The notes beneath the pieces are model-generated. The model had not been told where the DNA came from and searched no databases. It was given only the letters and a program-made list of their open reading frames with translations. The position numbers and the translations under genes were made by a program. Below, one piece after another: positions 18,163 to 27,400 of a DNA stretch of 64,000 nt. The DNA is from DYMC01 sp035406705 (lineage in GTDB: Bacteria; Verrucomicrobiota; Lentisphaeria; Victivallales; GWF2-50-93): contig CAYRRM010000006.1 in NCBI GenBank assembly GCA_964426675.1, forward strand, positions 40,125 to 104,124, in the 5' to 3' direction. How positions within the stretch are numbered: the first letter of the stretch is position 1; each line of letters starts with the position of its first letter.

Positions 18163-19197
18163 TTACTTTCTGGCGTAATTCAGTTTCTCTACCACAAATT
18201 TGAAGCTCTCAACTGTTCTATTTAACGCTTCATCCTGATTTACAATGGGCTTATAGTTAAGATCCGTTTTTATCGCTGATATATCAAAGAAATGATCGCG
18301 AGCTAACTGCATAACCGTGAATCTTGTTAATAGGGGTTCTCCTGAAATATTGAAAATTCGATGGCGAAATTCGCAAAGAGCAGCAATTGCATAAGCTAAA
18401 GTTACCGGAATTTTTCTTGAAACATTTTTTAATCCGAGTAAGCTTAAAAAATTATTTATCCAGTTCCATAAATTAACTTTATCACCATCGCTTACAAAAT
18501 ATATTTTTCCCGAATATTTTTGCGATTTTCGCAAAACTTCCCCTGCAAGAATATGCGCAAATGCCGCATTATCAACGTATGTCAAATCAACGCAATTTTT
18601 TCCATCTCCTATCTGAATTAATTTTGATTTTATAGCCCTATCTATTAACCTCGGCAAGATATGAGGGTCTCCTGGCCCCCAAATAAGATGAGGTCTGATA
18701 GAAATAGTTCTAAGTTTTTCTGACGCAGATGCAACAACGATTCTCTCCGCATTTGCTTTAGTCTTCGGATAAAAAGCAAGGTATCTTTTTGAATACGGGA
18801 TACTTTCATTCGCTCCATATACACCTGATGGCGGGATAACAACACTTGGAGAACTTGTATAAACCAAAACATTTACTCTATTTTCATAAGCAGCGCGAAT
18901 AACATTTCGAGTACCAATTACATTTATAGAAAAAAAATCTTCCCATCGCCCCCATATCCCAGCCATTGCGGCACAGTGAAAAATCATTGTTATTCCGACA
19001 CATGATTCAATAAGCCTTTTCTCATCTCTTATATCACCATTCACAATTTCAACTCTCGGATCAGCAAAATTACTACAAGTACTCCTACAAAATATTCTAA
19101 CTGAGCCAGCTCCACGCAGGAGAAGTTGCCTCACTATCTCCCTCCCAAGAAAACCATTACCCCCTGTAATTAAAATTCTTTCATTTTCCCATCGCAC
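18163..19197 (-). CDS. NAD-dependent epimerase/3-beta-HSD-like SDR protein
   Basis: This 344-residue extended short-chain dehydrogenase has the cofactor motif ILITGGNGFLGREIV, the substrate-proximal VLVYTSSPSVV and the catalytic YPKTK (Tyr/Lys). Residues RPHLIWGPGDPHILPRLI are typical of the 3-beta-hydroxysteroid dehydrogenase/NSDHL-like branch that also includes bacterial hopanoid or polyketide-modifying enzymes. The natural substrate is uncertain. It carries two copies of the iterated palindrome (18362-18376, 18520-18534). It is divergent from the ECF sigma gene. Confidence 0.85.
   Translation of the reverse strand: MRWENERILITGGNGFLGREIVRQLLLRGAGSVRIFCRSTCSNFADPRVEIVNGDIRDEKRLIESCVGITMIFHCAAMAGIWGRWEDFFSINVIGTRNVIRAAYENRVNVLVYTSSPSVVIPPSGVYGANESIPYSKRYLAFYPKTKANAERIVVASASEKLRTISIRPHLIWGPGDPHILPRLIDRAIKSKLIQIGDGKNCVDLTYVDNAAFAHILAGEVLRKSQKYSGKIYFVSDGDKVNLWNWINNFLSLLGLKNVSRKIPVTLAYAIAALCEFRHRIFNISGEPLLTRFTVMQLARDHFFDISAIKTDLNYKPIVNQDEALNRTVESFKFVVEKLNYARK
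18362..18376. repeat. Iterated palindrome copy (TGGCGAAATTCGCAA)
   Basis: Exact 11-bp core in the epimerase gene, read in another frame as C-E-F-R. Confidence 0.65.
18520..18534. repeat. Iterated palindrome copy (TTGCGATTTTCGCAA)
   Basis: One-mismatch variant in the epimerase gene, read in the third frame as L-R-K-S-Q. Confidence 0.65.
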
Positions 19198-19386
19198 TAT
19201 TTAAACTCCATTTCTATGCACCGGACATCTTTAAAAAATAAATCAAAAATTAGAACAGTTTCTTTAAAATACTACATAATTTTTGGTATTTTGGTATGTA
19301 ATTTGCTACACTTATTTACTTTTTCAAAAAAGACATTAATTTAATTAAGAAATACCTAAAATAAAAAGTTTAGCTCTTACGTTATT
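19198..19386. promoter_or_regulatory. Divergent intergenic region, epimerase / ECF sigma
   Basis: This 189-bp A+T-rich spacer must hold both promoters. TTGGTAT is repeated directly at 19283-19289 and 19291-19297, eight bases apart. I could not define a typical GGAAC/GTC-type ECF autoregulatory promoter. Confidence 0.3.
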
Positions 19387-19959
19387 ATGGAAAAAGAAAA
19401 AAGAAATAGCTCCGATGAAATCCTGATAAGAAATTACCTAAAGGGAAACATGGAGGCATTTGATGAGCTATATGAAAAATACAAAAGACAACTATATGCA
19501 TATCTCAGAAAACTTTTGCCACAAAAGGATAGCCTCTGTGATGATATCTTTCAACAAACCTGGCTTAAAGCCATTGCGAATTTCAAATATTATAAAGAAA
19601 ATGAAAGATTTCTTGCGTGGATTATGCGAATTTCGCACAACCTTGCAATGGATTACTTTAGAAAATATTCAAGAGAAAATCTTGAAGATATCAGTTCAAT
19701 TGACCATTGGGATCAACTATCAACAAATAAAAATCCATCCAAAGAACTTTCAATTAAGGAGATTGGTGAAAATCTCAACCAATGTATCGAAAAATTGCCA
19801 ACTGAACAAAAAGAAGTCTTTCTCTTTAGATATGATGAACTCCCTTTTAAGGAAATTGCAAGATTACAAAAATGCTCGATTAATACAGCTCTTGCAAGAA
19901 TGCAATATGCTCTCAAAAGTCTCAGAAACTGCTTAAAGAATAGGAGGGCGGAAAAGTGA
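19387..19959 (+). CDS. ECF-type RNA polymerase sigma factor
   Basis: This 190-residue sigma-70 family protein has only regions 2 and 4. Region 2 runs from FDELYEKYKRQLYAYLRK through FLAWIMRISHNLAMDYFR (about residues 20-90). Region 4 is LPTEQKEVFLFRYDELPF followed by the helix-turn-helix FKEIARLQKCSINTALARM (about 135-175). The stop overlaps the next gene's GTG start by four bases, so sigma and its presumed anti-sigma are translationally coupled. The regulon is unknown. Confidence 0.92.
   Translation: MEKEKRNSSDEILIRNYLKGNMEAFDELYEKYKRQLYAYLRKLLPQKDSLCDDIFQQTWLKAIANFKYYKENERFLAWIMRISHNLAMDYFRKYSRENLEDISSIDHWDQLSTNKNPSKELSIKEIGENLNQCIEKLPTEQKEVFLFRYDELPFKEIARLQKCSINTALARMQYALKSLRNCLKNRRAEK
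19625..19637. repeat. Iterated palindrome copy (TGCGAATTTCGCA)
   Basis: Exact core in the ECF sigma gene, third frame, encoding M-R-I-S-H within region 2. A half copy (TTGCGAATTTC) lies about 50 bp upstream. Confidence 0.75.
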
Positions 19960-20528
19960 AAATAAATAAAAAATGCGATGAAGTTCAAAAAAATATAATA
20001 TCCGAAAACTTTGATTCTTCCATCACATCTCATTTAAACGAATGCAGTGAATGCGCTGAGTTTGCGAATTTCGCAAAACAAATAAAAATAGTATTATCCA
20101 AAGAATTAAGTTCTCTAAAAGTTCCCGAGCAACTTGATTTAGCAATAAAAGGTGAAGCATCAAGATTTCTACATAAAAAGAATAGCTTTATTATATTCAT
20201 AAAATCAAGAGAATTCATATCTCTTGCAATAGCAGCAACTTTAATAATAGTTTCTTCTATCGTCTTTCTTATAAAGGAAGATATTCAAACTCAAAAAATA
20301 GAAAATAAAACACAAGCATACGAACAAAATTCAAATAAAAATCAATCTTTACCAGACAAAAAATTAGATAGTGAAAAAGAAAAGTTAGATATTGAAGATG
20401 GTCTTTTCATTCTATCAACAAATTTTATACTTTGCAAAGAACTTATCGAATTTTCTTTAAACTTAGATAATATCTTTTACACAGAAGAAAATAATTATGA
20501 CTATACCCCGAAAGATAATCTTATCTAA
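19956..20528 (+). CDS. Putative zinc-binding anti-sigma factor, single-pass membrane protein
   Basis: The start is GTG at 19956, supported by AGGAGGG at 19943 and by the overlap with the sigma gene. The 190-residue product has an HxxxCxxC zinc-anti-sigma motif (H26, C30, C33), one transmembrane segment at about residues 85-105 (SLAIAATLIIVSSIVFL) and a Lys/Glu/Asn-rich extracytoplasmic tail. It should hold the upstream sigma factor at the membrane until a signal releases it. This is a family inference based on the motif, topology and gene pair. A perfect 17-bp palindrome copy lies at 20061-20077, close after the zinc motif. Confidence 0.8.
   Translation: MKINKKCDEVQKNIISENFDSSITSHLNECSECAEFANFAKQIKIVLSKELSSLKVPEQLDLAIKGEASRFLHKKNSFIIFIKSREFISLAIAATLIIVSSIVFLIKEDIQTQKIENKTQAYEQNSNKNQSLPDKKLDSEKEKLDIEDGLFILSTNFILCKELIEFSLNLDNIFYTEENNYDYTPKDNLI
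20061..20077. repeat. Iterated palindrome copy, 17 bp
   Basis: TTTGCGAATTTCGCAAA in the anti-sigma gene, encoding F-A-N-F-A-K. Confidence 0.8.
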
Positions 20529-20764
20529 AAAAAATTCCCGCAAATTTTTTCTCAGTTCTTTATAATCTAACTATTTCATCACAAAAAATAGATTCAGATT
20601 AAATATTCTTTTCAAAGGCTGCTACAATGGATTAATGTGTTACTCTAATCTGTATATTTTATGAAACCAGTGTGTCCAATAATTGAGAGATAGCTGTAAT
20701 AATGCAAATTAAAAATAATTGAACTGAAGTATAATGACTTCGCCCTCCTGAGCGCAAGTAAAAA

Positions 20765-20929
20765 ATGCGAAAAAATGAAATGCAGCAAATTGTGATTTTT
20801 GAAAAAAATCATAATATTTCTAAAAAAGATATTCGGAGAGTTCACATTCTTTATGAAAATAACAGGTTAACTGAATATAAATTACCTATAATTACCTATA
20901 AAATATTTTTTAATATATTTCTATCATAA
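20765..20929 (+). CDS. Possible small protein of 54 residues
   Basis: An ATG-started frame of 54 codons reads with a charged, helix-like composition (EKNHNISKKDIRRVHILYEN) and ends with a hydrophobic tail. No ribosome-binding site is visible, and the frame overlaps the tandem repeat and the region just before the trpE promoter. I do not recognise a family; it may be chance. Confidence 0.2.
   Translation: MRKNEMQQIVIFEKNHNISKKDIRRVHILYENNRLTEYKLPIITYKIFFNIFLS
20881..20900 (+). repeat. Tandem 10-bp repeat
   Basis: ATTACCTATA occurs twice in direct tandem, about 30 bp upstream of the trpE -35 hexamer. It may be a regulator-binding site or chance. Confidence 0.4.
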
Positions 20930-20931
20930 AT

Positions 20932-20959
20932 TTGCCATTTAAAATCGTAATGCTATAAT
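20932..20959 (+). promoter_or_regulatory. Sigma70-type promoter for trpE
   Basis: TTGCCA (20932-20937) and a perfect TATAAT (20954-20959) are separated by 16 bp. Transcription would start near 20966, leaving a leader of about 38 nt, too short for a trp leader peptide with attenuator. Confidence 0.65.
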
Positions 20960-21003
20960 TTACAATCTTTGATGATGCTGGTAAAAAGGGAATAATTTTT
21001 TAT

Positions 21004-22527
21004 ATGATAATCAGACCAGAAAAAAAGGAATTTGTAAAAATTGCAAGAAAAGGATTGATAATCCCTGTCTTTACTGAATTTATAGCTGATACGGAAACGC
21101 CTTTGTCGGCTTTTGCCAAGATAAGCTTTGATAAAAATAATACACCTGCCCCCTATTCTTTTTTGTTGGAAAGCGTTGAAGGAGGAGAAAACATTGCCAG
21201 ATATTCGTTTCTTGGTTCCTCTCCTGATTCTGTGCTTATTTATAAAAACAAAAAAGCATTCCTTTATGAAAGAGGAAAGATAAAAGAGGAACTGAAAGGA
21301 CGTGATATTTTTGAAAAAGTCCAGAATGCCGTATCAAAGTTCAAGCCTGTGAAAATAGCTGGTCTTCCACCTTTTCACGGCGGCGCTGTAGGATATTTTT
21401 GCTATGATGTAGTAAGTGAGGTTGAACCCACTGTTATTCAACCAGAGAAAATGCCTCTTGATACTCCAGATGCATTCTTTATCTTCACAGACACCTTGCT
21501 TGCTTTTGATAGAGTCAGGCATGTAATACAAATTATTGCCAATATAAAGATTGATGGACAAAAAACAACATCCGAATATTATGATGAGGCTATTGAAAAA
21601 ATCCAAAATTTAAGGGAAAAATTAAAGTCTTCCCCCAACAAACTTCCATTTGCAGAAATTCCGAAAGAATTAAAACAAATTATACCTCATTCTAATAAAA
21701 CATTTAGTGAATTTAAAAGGATGGTGGAGAAAACTAAAAAGTATATCTACGATGGAGATATCATACAGGCTGTTATCTCTCAGCGCTTTTCAACTCCGAT
21801 AAAAGTAAGTGCTCTATCACTTTACAGAGCAATAAGAATATTAAATCCATCTCCATATATGTTCATTATCAACTGCGGGGACCATTCGCTCGTAGGAGCA
21901 TCCCCTGAGGTCCATGCAAAATGTATTAACGGAGAAATAACTGTCCGCCCAATAGCAGGAACAAGAAAAAGAGGGGAAAATGAGGAAGATGATAAAAAAC
22001 TTGCTGAAGAACTTTTAGCAGATCCAAAGGAACGAGCAGAACACATAATGCTTGTGGATCTGGCACGGAATGACATCGGTAGAGTAGCAGAAAAATCATC
22101 AGTAAAAGTTGAAAAACTAATGATTATAGAAAAATATAGCCATGTAATGCATATTGTTTCAAATGTTAAGGGACAATTAGCAAAAGGTCTAAAAGCAGAT
22201 TCCGTAATGCGGTCAACATTTCCTGCAGGAACTCTATCAGGAGCACCAAAAGTCAGAGCAATGCAAATAATCTCAGAACTCGAAAAAGAACGCAGGGGCC
22301 CTTACGGAGGAGCTGTGGCGTATTATTCATATGAAGGAAATTTAGATTCATGCATTACTATAAGGACGGCTCTTCTAAAAAATAAAATGGCATATGTGCA
22401 ATCAGGAGCTGGAATTGTCGCAGATTCAGTTCCAGAAAAAGAATATGAAGAAACAAAAAATAAAGCAATGGCTATGATGAAAGCAATTGCAATAGCTGAA
22501 AATATTGAAAAAGGAGAAAAACAATGA
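21004..22527 (+). CDS. trpE: Anthranilate synthase component I
   Basis: This 507-residue enzyme makes anthranilate from chorismate with a glutamine amidotransferase partner. The tryptophan feedback region is present (PYSFLLESVEGG, ARYSFLG). The chorismate-binding domain includes DGDIIQAVISQRF, NPSPYMF, RPIAGTRKRG, HIMLVDLARND, STFPAGTLSGAPK, GPYGGAVAYYS and QSGAGIVADS, which contain the expected Mg- and substrate-binding residues. Length is typical of TrpE rather than PabB. Neither the trpG partner nor other trp genes are present here. The stop overlaps the next gene's ATG by four bases. Confidence 0.93.
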   Translation: MIIRPEKKEFVKIARKGLIIPVFTEFIADTETPLSAFAKISFDKNNTPAPYSFLLESVEGGENIARYSFLGSSPDSVLIYKNKKAFLYERGKIKEELKGRDIFEKVQNAVSKFKPVKIAGLPPFHGGAVGYFCYDVVSEVEPTVIQPEKMPLDTPDAFFIFTDTLLAFDRVRHVIQIIANIKIDGQKTTSEYYDEAIEKIQNLREKLKSSPNKLPFAEIPKELKQIIPHSNKTFSEFKRMVEKTKKYIYDGDIIQAVISQRFSTPIKVSALSLYRAIRILNPSPYMFIINCGDHSLVGASPEVHAKCINGEITVRPIAGTRKRGENEEDDKKLAEELLADPKERAEHIMLVDLARNDIGRVAEKSSVKVEKLMIIEKYSHVMHIVSNVKGQLAKGLKADSVMRSTFPAGTLSGAPKVRAMQIISELEKERRGPYGGAVAYYSYEGNLDSCITIRTALLKNKMAYVQSGAGIVADSVPEKEYEETKNKAMAMMKAIAIAENIEKGEKQ

Positions 22528-23345
22528 AACTGTCTTTTACCACTCTCGCATGTCCTAATTGGACTCTTGATAAAATCACAGAAGCAGCAATAAAATTCGG
22601 TTATGACGCGATAGATTTTCGCGGTTATACTGGACAAATAAGAATATTTGAACTCAAGGAATTTAATGATAAATTGGATGAAACAAAAGAAAAAATAAAA
22701 AGTTGTGGGCTCTCTGTATCGGCTTTTTCCAGTTCGGTAAACGCATGCCCTGAAAATGAAGAAGTAAAGAACAATTTTATATCTGAAATTAAAGCATATA
22801 CAAGACTATGTGATGTTTTTGATACAAAATTCATAAGGATTTTTGGAGGAAAACTTGGAAATAGGTCAAGGCTTGAAGCATTAAAAGATGCAAAAAAATT
22901 CTTATCTGAGATTGCTAAAATCGCAGAAGATAACAACATTGAAATAGTTATTGAAACTCATGACGATTGGACATCTTCTGATAATTTATTAAAACTTATT
23001 GAAGTAGCAGCATCTCCATACATCAATGCCTTATGGGACATTCACCATCCATATCGTTTTTGTTCTGAAAGTCCAGCAGAAACATGGAATAAGATAGGCA
23101 AATATGTAAAGTATACCCATTGGAAAGACTCAAAAAAAATAAAAAGCACTGATGGCAAAGATAGTTTCAAATTATGTCTTTGTGGAGAAGGCGATATCCC
23201 ATTTGCGGAAATTCTAACTGTTTTGAAATTAGGTGGTTATGATGGTTATTTGACTTTTGAGTGGGAAAAACAATGGCATCCTGAAATAGAAGAACCAGAA
23301 ATTGCCCTTCCTACATTCGTTGAGTCTATACGAAAATTGAGCTAA
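22524..23345 (+). CDS. Sugar-phosphate isomerase/epimerase-like TIM barrel
   Basis: This 273-residue protein belongs to the xylose-isomerase-like TIM-barrel (AP endonuclease 2) superfamily. It starts with MKLSFTTLACPNWTLDKI and shows the metal-site strands IVIETHDDW, LWDIHHPYRF, YTHWKDSK, GEGDIPF and FEWEKQWHPEIE, where Glu, Asp, His and a final Glu coordinate the divalent metal. Sugar epimerisation or isomerisation is likely, but the substrate is unknown. ATGA overlap with trpE implies one transcript, an odd partnership since no tryptophan-pathway role is known for this family. Confidence 0.85.
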   Translation: MKLSFTTLACPNWTLDKITEAAIKFGYDAIDFRGYTGQIRIFELKEFNDKLDETKEKIKSCGLSVSAFSSSVNACPENEEVKNNFISEIKAYTRLCDVFDTKFIRIFGGKLGNRSRLEALKDAKKFLSEIAKIAEDNNIEIVIETHDDWTSSDNLLKLIEVAASPYINALWDIHHPYRFCSESPAETWNKIGKYVKYTHWKDSKKIKSTDGKDSFKLCLCGEGDIPFAEILTVLKLGGYDGYLTFEWEKQWHPEIEEPEIALPTFVESIRKLS

Positions 23346-23351
23346 ATTATT

Positions 23352-23378
23352 TTATAATTTTCGTATAAAAATTTATAA
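23352..23378. terminator. Weak hairpin between convergent genes
   Basis: An AT-only imperfect inverted repeat, TTATAATTTT then AAAAATTTATAA around a short CGTAT loop, sits between the ends of the isomerase gene (23345) and the epimerase gene (23390). It could end both transcripts, but the stem is weak. Confidence 0.25.
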
Positions 23379-23389
23379 GATATCCTTGA

Positions 23390-24436
23390 TTAAAAATTCT
23401 CTCTATGGATTCTTCGAATTTTCTGAAAAAATTCTGAATGTTCTTTAATTGCAATTTCAATTGGTATAAACTTAAAATCAAGATGTTTTTCTATTTTTTC
23501 ATTTGAGTAGAAATATTTTGAAGTGGCAGTTTTTATAATCTCTCTGCTAAGTATTGGTTGCGAACCAATTAAAGAACTTCTTATCTTATCTGCAACGAAT
23601 AAAAGATTAAGTAAAAACGGAGTTAATCTGATATACGGAGGATTTTTACCTAAATATTTTGCAATGAGTTCAAATATTTTCCTATATGAATAATTTCCTT
23701 CATTTAAAATAAAGCGTTCACCATTAATATGACTTTCACATAATTCTATCATTGCTTTTGATACATCTCTGACATCTACAAAACCATTAATCCCGTCAGT
23801 AAAGAAAGGATTCCCTTTCTCTGCAGTAAAAAAGAATTTTGCGGAACTTTTATTGTCAGGTGCTGCTGCAATTATGACAGATGGATTGACGATTACAGCA
23901 TTGAGTCCGAATTTCTTAATTTTATCCCAGACTTCTTGTTCAGCCAGATATTTACTTTTTGAATAAGCAGAGTTGCTTTTACTTTCCTGCCATTTTGTAT
24001 CTTCATTTATAATTTTATTTTTATCTTGCTCTCTTCCTAAAGCAGCGATTGAGCTTACATAGCAAAGTTTTTTTAGCTTTGCGTTAAGTGAAGCTTTTAA
24101 TGCAATTTTTGTCCCGTTAACATTTGTTTCAATCATTTTTTCTCTTTCTGATGGCAAAAAAGAAACCATTGCGGCACAGTGAAAAAAATAATCAACACCA
24201 AGCAGGAGATTTTCAATAGACTTCTCTTCCAAAATATCCCCATCAAACCATTCAATCATGGAGAATCTATTATCGTTACCCCAGACTTTAAAAAGTGTGT
24301 GAACCCTTTCCAATGAGGAATTTTTTCTTTTTAAGGCTCTTACTTTATAACCTCTGTCCAAAAGGTCATATATAAGTCGTGAACCGAGAATTCCGGTCCC
24401 TCCAGTTACCGCTGCGATTTTCGCAAAATTACCCAT
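23390..24436 (-). CDS. NAD-dependent epimerase (dihydroflavonol-reductase-like SDR)
   Basis: This 348-residue extended SDR protein has the motif AAVTGGTGILGSRLI, the CYVSSIAALG strand and the catalytic YSKSKYLAE. VNPSVIIAA and FVDVRDVSKAMIELCE are typical of the dihydroflavonol-4-reductase/HpnA-like branch. The substrate is unknown. Its start overlaps the stop of the RND pump by one base, so it is the last gene of the efflux operon; a role in modifying an exported lipid or metabolite is only inference. Its second to seventh codons lie on a palindrome variant (24413-24425). Confidence 0.85.
   Translation of the reverse strand: MGNFAKIAAVTGGTGILGSRLIYDLLDRGYKVRALKRKNSSLERVHTLFKVWGNDNRFSMIEWFDGDILEEKSIENLLLGVDYFFHCAAMVSFLPSEREKMIETNVNGTKIALKASLNAKLKKLCYVSSIAALGREQDKNKIINEDTKWQESKSNSAYSKSKYLAEQEVWDKIKKFGLNAVIVNPSVIIAAAPDNKSSAKFFFTAEKGNPFFTDGINGFVDVRDVSKAMIELCESHINGERFILNEGNYSYRKIFELIAKYLGKNPPYIRLTPFLLNLLFVADKIRSSLIGSQPILSREIIKTATSKYFYSNEKIEKHLDFKFIPIEIAIKEHSEFFQKIRRIHRENF
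24413..24425. repeat. Iterated palindrome copy (TGCGATTTTCGCA)
   Basis: One-mismatch variant at the very start of the epimerase gene, encoding A-K-I-A. Confidence 0.6.
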
Positions 24437-27400
24437 TATTTTTTTTGTCTCTGTTTCTTAATGAATAAAGAATTATATACAATTGGAATTATAAAAAGTG
24501 ATAACACGGTAGAAGATATAAGCCCTCCCAGAATTCCCATTCCACAACTTGAACGAAGCTCTGACCCCAAACCTTTTCCAAACGCCATAGGTATTATGCC
24601 TACTACAGTTGCTATGCTCGACATTATAATTGGTCTAAAAACCCTCCTGGATGCCTGAAAGACAATATCCTCATTATTATACCCTGAAATAGATAAAGAG
24701 TTAACTTCATCAATTATAAGTATCGCATTATTTACAACAATTCCAATTAGCATTACAAAACCAAGCAGCCCCATCATTGAAAGAGACATTCCAGCAAAAT
24801 AAAGAGCAATAAACAATCCAATAAGAGCGAGAGGAACTGTCGCCATAATCATGATTGGCTGTGTCCAGGATTCTATAGATGCTGCGATGAGTAAATATGT
24901 CAAAATTATAGCGCTAACTATGACAAAAAGAAAATCAGCCTGTCCTTCCTTCATTTTTTCAATCTGTCCAGCAAATCGCAACGTATATCCACCAGGAAGA
25001 ATTTGTGATATATTCTGTTTTGCGAAATTCGCAGCAGTTTCAAGAGGGACAGAAGGTAATGGATTTGCATAAATTTTAGCTGTTTTTCTCTTATCAACAC
25101 GAACAATCTGAATGGGAATTTTATCCAATAACTTTTTGGTAACGCTATCTATATTAATAGGCGTATTATTGCGTGAAAAGAAGTTTATATTTTTAATATC
25201 ATTAATAGAGTTCATTTCTTTAGTTATTACTCTAATATCAAACGAGCGATCACCTATTTTATACGTTCCAGCTTTTATTCCATCCACAGCGCAACGAGTT
25301 AATTCTCCTATGTAATATGAATCAAGGTTGAGTTCTTTAAGTATAGCGTTTTCGGGCAATAATTTTAGTTCTGGTTTGCCAGGTCTGATATTGGTGTCCA
25401 CATCAGTTAAAATTGCACTATTTTTTAGTGTTTTTTCTACTTGTAAGGCCAACCTTTCAAGTGTTTTCTGTTCATTACCTGAAATTTCTATTTCCACCTG
25501 ACTTGAAGAACCACCGACTGGAGATGGAACATTTACAGTTGCTTTGAAATTAGTTTTTTTATTTAAGAAGTTTCTGAACATAGTTTTCATTTCATCCAGA
25601 TTCATTTTTCGACGATTTTTATCGGTAGTTTTTACGTAAATTTCAGATAGGAAAACTCCTTCTGAAACTTGACCTATTATTCCCTGAACTTTTCCGCATG
25701 TAATTGCGGTAGAAATGACCTCGGGCAGTTTTCTTATCTCACGTTCGACGTTAAGAGTTTGGCTAACATTTGCGTTCAAATTCGTATCTGTTGGAAATTC
25801 GAGTTTTAGGATAAATTCTCCTTTGTCATTTTCTGGAAAAAAAGAAAGCCCAACTTTTGGTGCAACAAATATTAATGTAAGTAGCAAAAGTAGAATAGAG
25901 AAGGTAGAAAATAAGAAAGATTTTGAAGAATTATCTTTTAGGAAATTGTAATAAGCCTTCTCAGTTTTTTCATAGTACTTATTCCAATATTCAGTATATT
26001 TGCGCATAAAATACTTATGTTCTGACATTTTATTTTGCAAAAATTTTGAAGCTAATAGAGGTGTTAGAGTGAAACTTACGAATAATGAAATTAATGTTGC
26101 GGCTGTCATTGTTACTGCAAAAGGCGCAAAATACTTGCCTATTATGCTGGACATCAAGGCAATAGGAACAAAGACAACCACATTTGTCATGGCGCTGGCG
26201 AATACTGGGAGGGCTACTTCTGATGTTCCCTCTATTGCTGCTTTTTCAGGTGAAGAATCAGCAAGCTTCACAAAAATATTTTCTATTACCACAATAGAGT
26301 TTGTAACAAGTGTTCCAACTGATGTTCCAAGCGCTAAAAGGGTAGGATTGTTCAGCGTATAACCAAAAAGTCTCATTACTCCAAATGTGAAGATTATTGA
26401 AACAGGCATGGTAACAGCGACAATCAGAGTTGAACGGATTTCGTGAAGGAAAATAAACAATATTATCCCTGTTAAAATAATTCCCAGTACAACGCTCTGA
26501 AATGCATCAACAACGCTTGCTTCTGTAAATTTAGCTTCATCAACAAACCAATTTACCTTCACTGATCCTGGTATTAAAGAATTTTTTTGTAATTCTTCTA
26601 AGCGTTTCTTTACTCTATTTACCACTTCAACGGAATTCGCTTTTCCTTTTTTAACAATTTTCATACTTACAGCGCTTTGGCCATTAAAAAAGGCAAGTGT
26701 TCTTTTCTCTTTTGAAGTCATTTGCAATTCAGCGATATCTTTTAGATATATCCTTTTTCCATCAATATTTGCTATTTCTAGCTCTTTAAATTGCTTTATG
26801 GATTTCATCTCAGAATCCATTGTGATATTGTATTCTTGTCGTCCTTGTTTTATTGTACCTGCTGGAATTTTTACATTATTAGCTTTCACCCTGGCTATAA
26901 CATCTGACAGAGTAATTCCAGTTGATGCAAGCTTCTTTTTATCAACTACTATATGAAGTTCAAGTGAATCGCCTCCTGCCAATTGGACTTCAGCCACTCC
27001 AGGGATTGTAGAAAAATAATTACTAAGATATTCTTGAGCATAATCATATAACATATCCAAAGGCATATCAGATGTTAACATAAGAGAAACAACCGGCAAA
27101 GAATTTACATCGAATTTAACTATCTTCGGCTCCTCAACATTAGAAGGAAAATCATTTTTTATGAGGTTTATTTTTTCTCTTACATCAACAGCAGCAACAT
27201 CAACATCAACAGAAAGATCAAATTCAAGAATATTCAAACATAGATTATCCATGCATGTAGAAGTAATATGTTTCAATCCTTCAATTTGAGAAACTGCATC
27301 TTCAATTTTTTTTGCAACATCAACTTCTATAACCTCCGGATTAGCCCCAGGATATATTGTAGTAACAGTTACATAAGGAACATCAATTTCTGGCATTATT

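Larger units (their letters stand above)
20529..20931. other. Intergenic region before trpE
   Basis: This is A+T-rich sequence without a recognised gene or RNA. It contains a tandem ten-base repeat (20881-20900) and a weak small frame at 20765-20929, both listed separately. There is no clear terminator for the anti-sigma gene. Confidence 0.4.

Noticed and set aside
20960..21003. trp attenuator or T-box ahead of trpE
   Set aside because: The predicted leader is about 38 nt, with no Trp-rich small frame and no T-box sequence.
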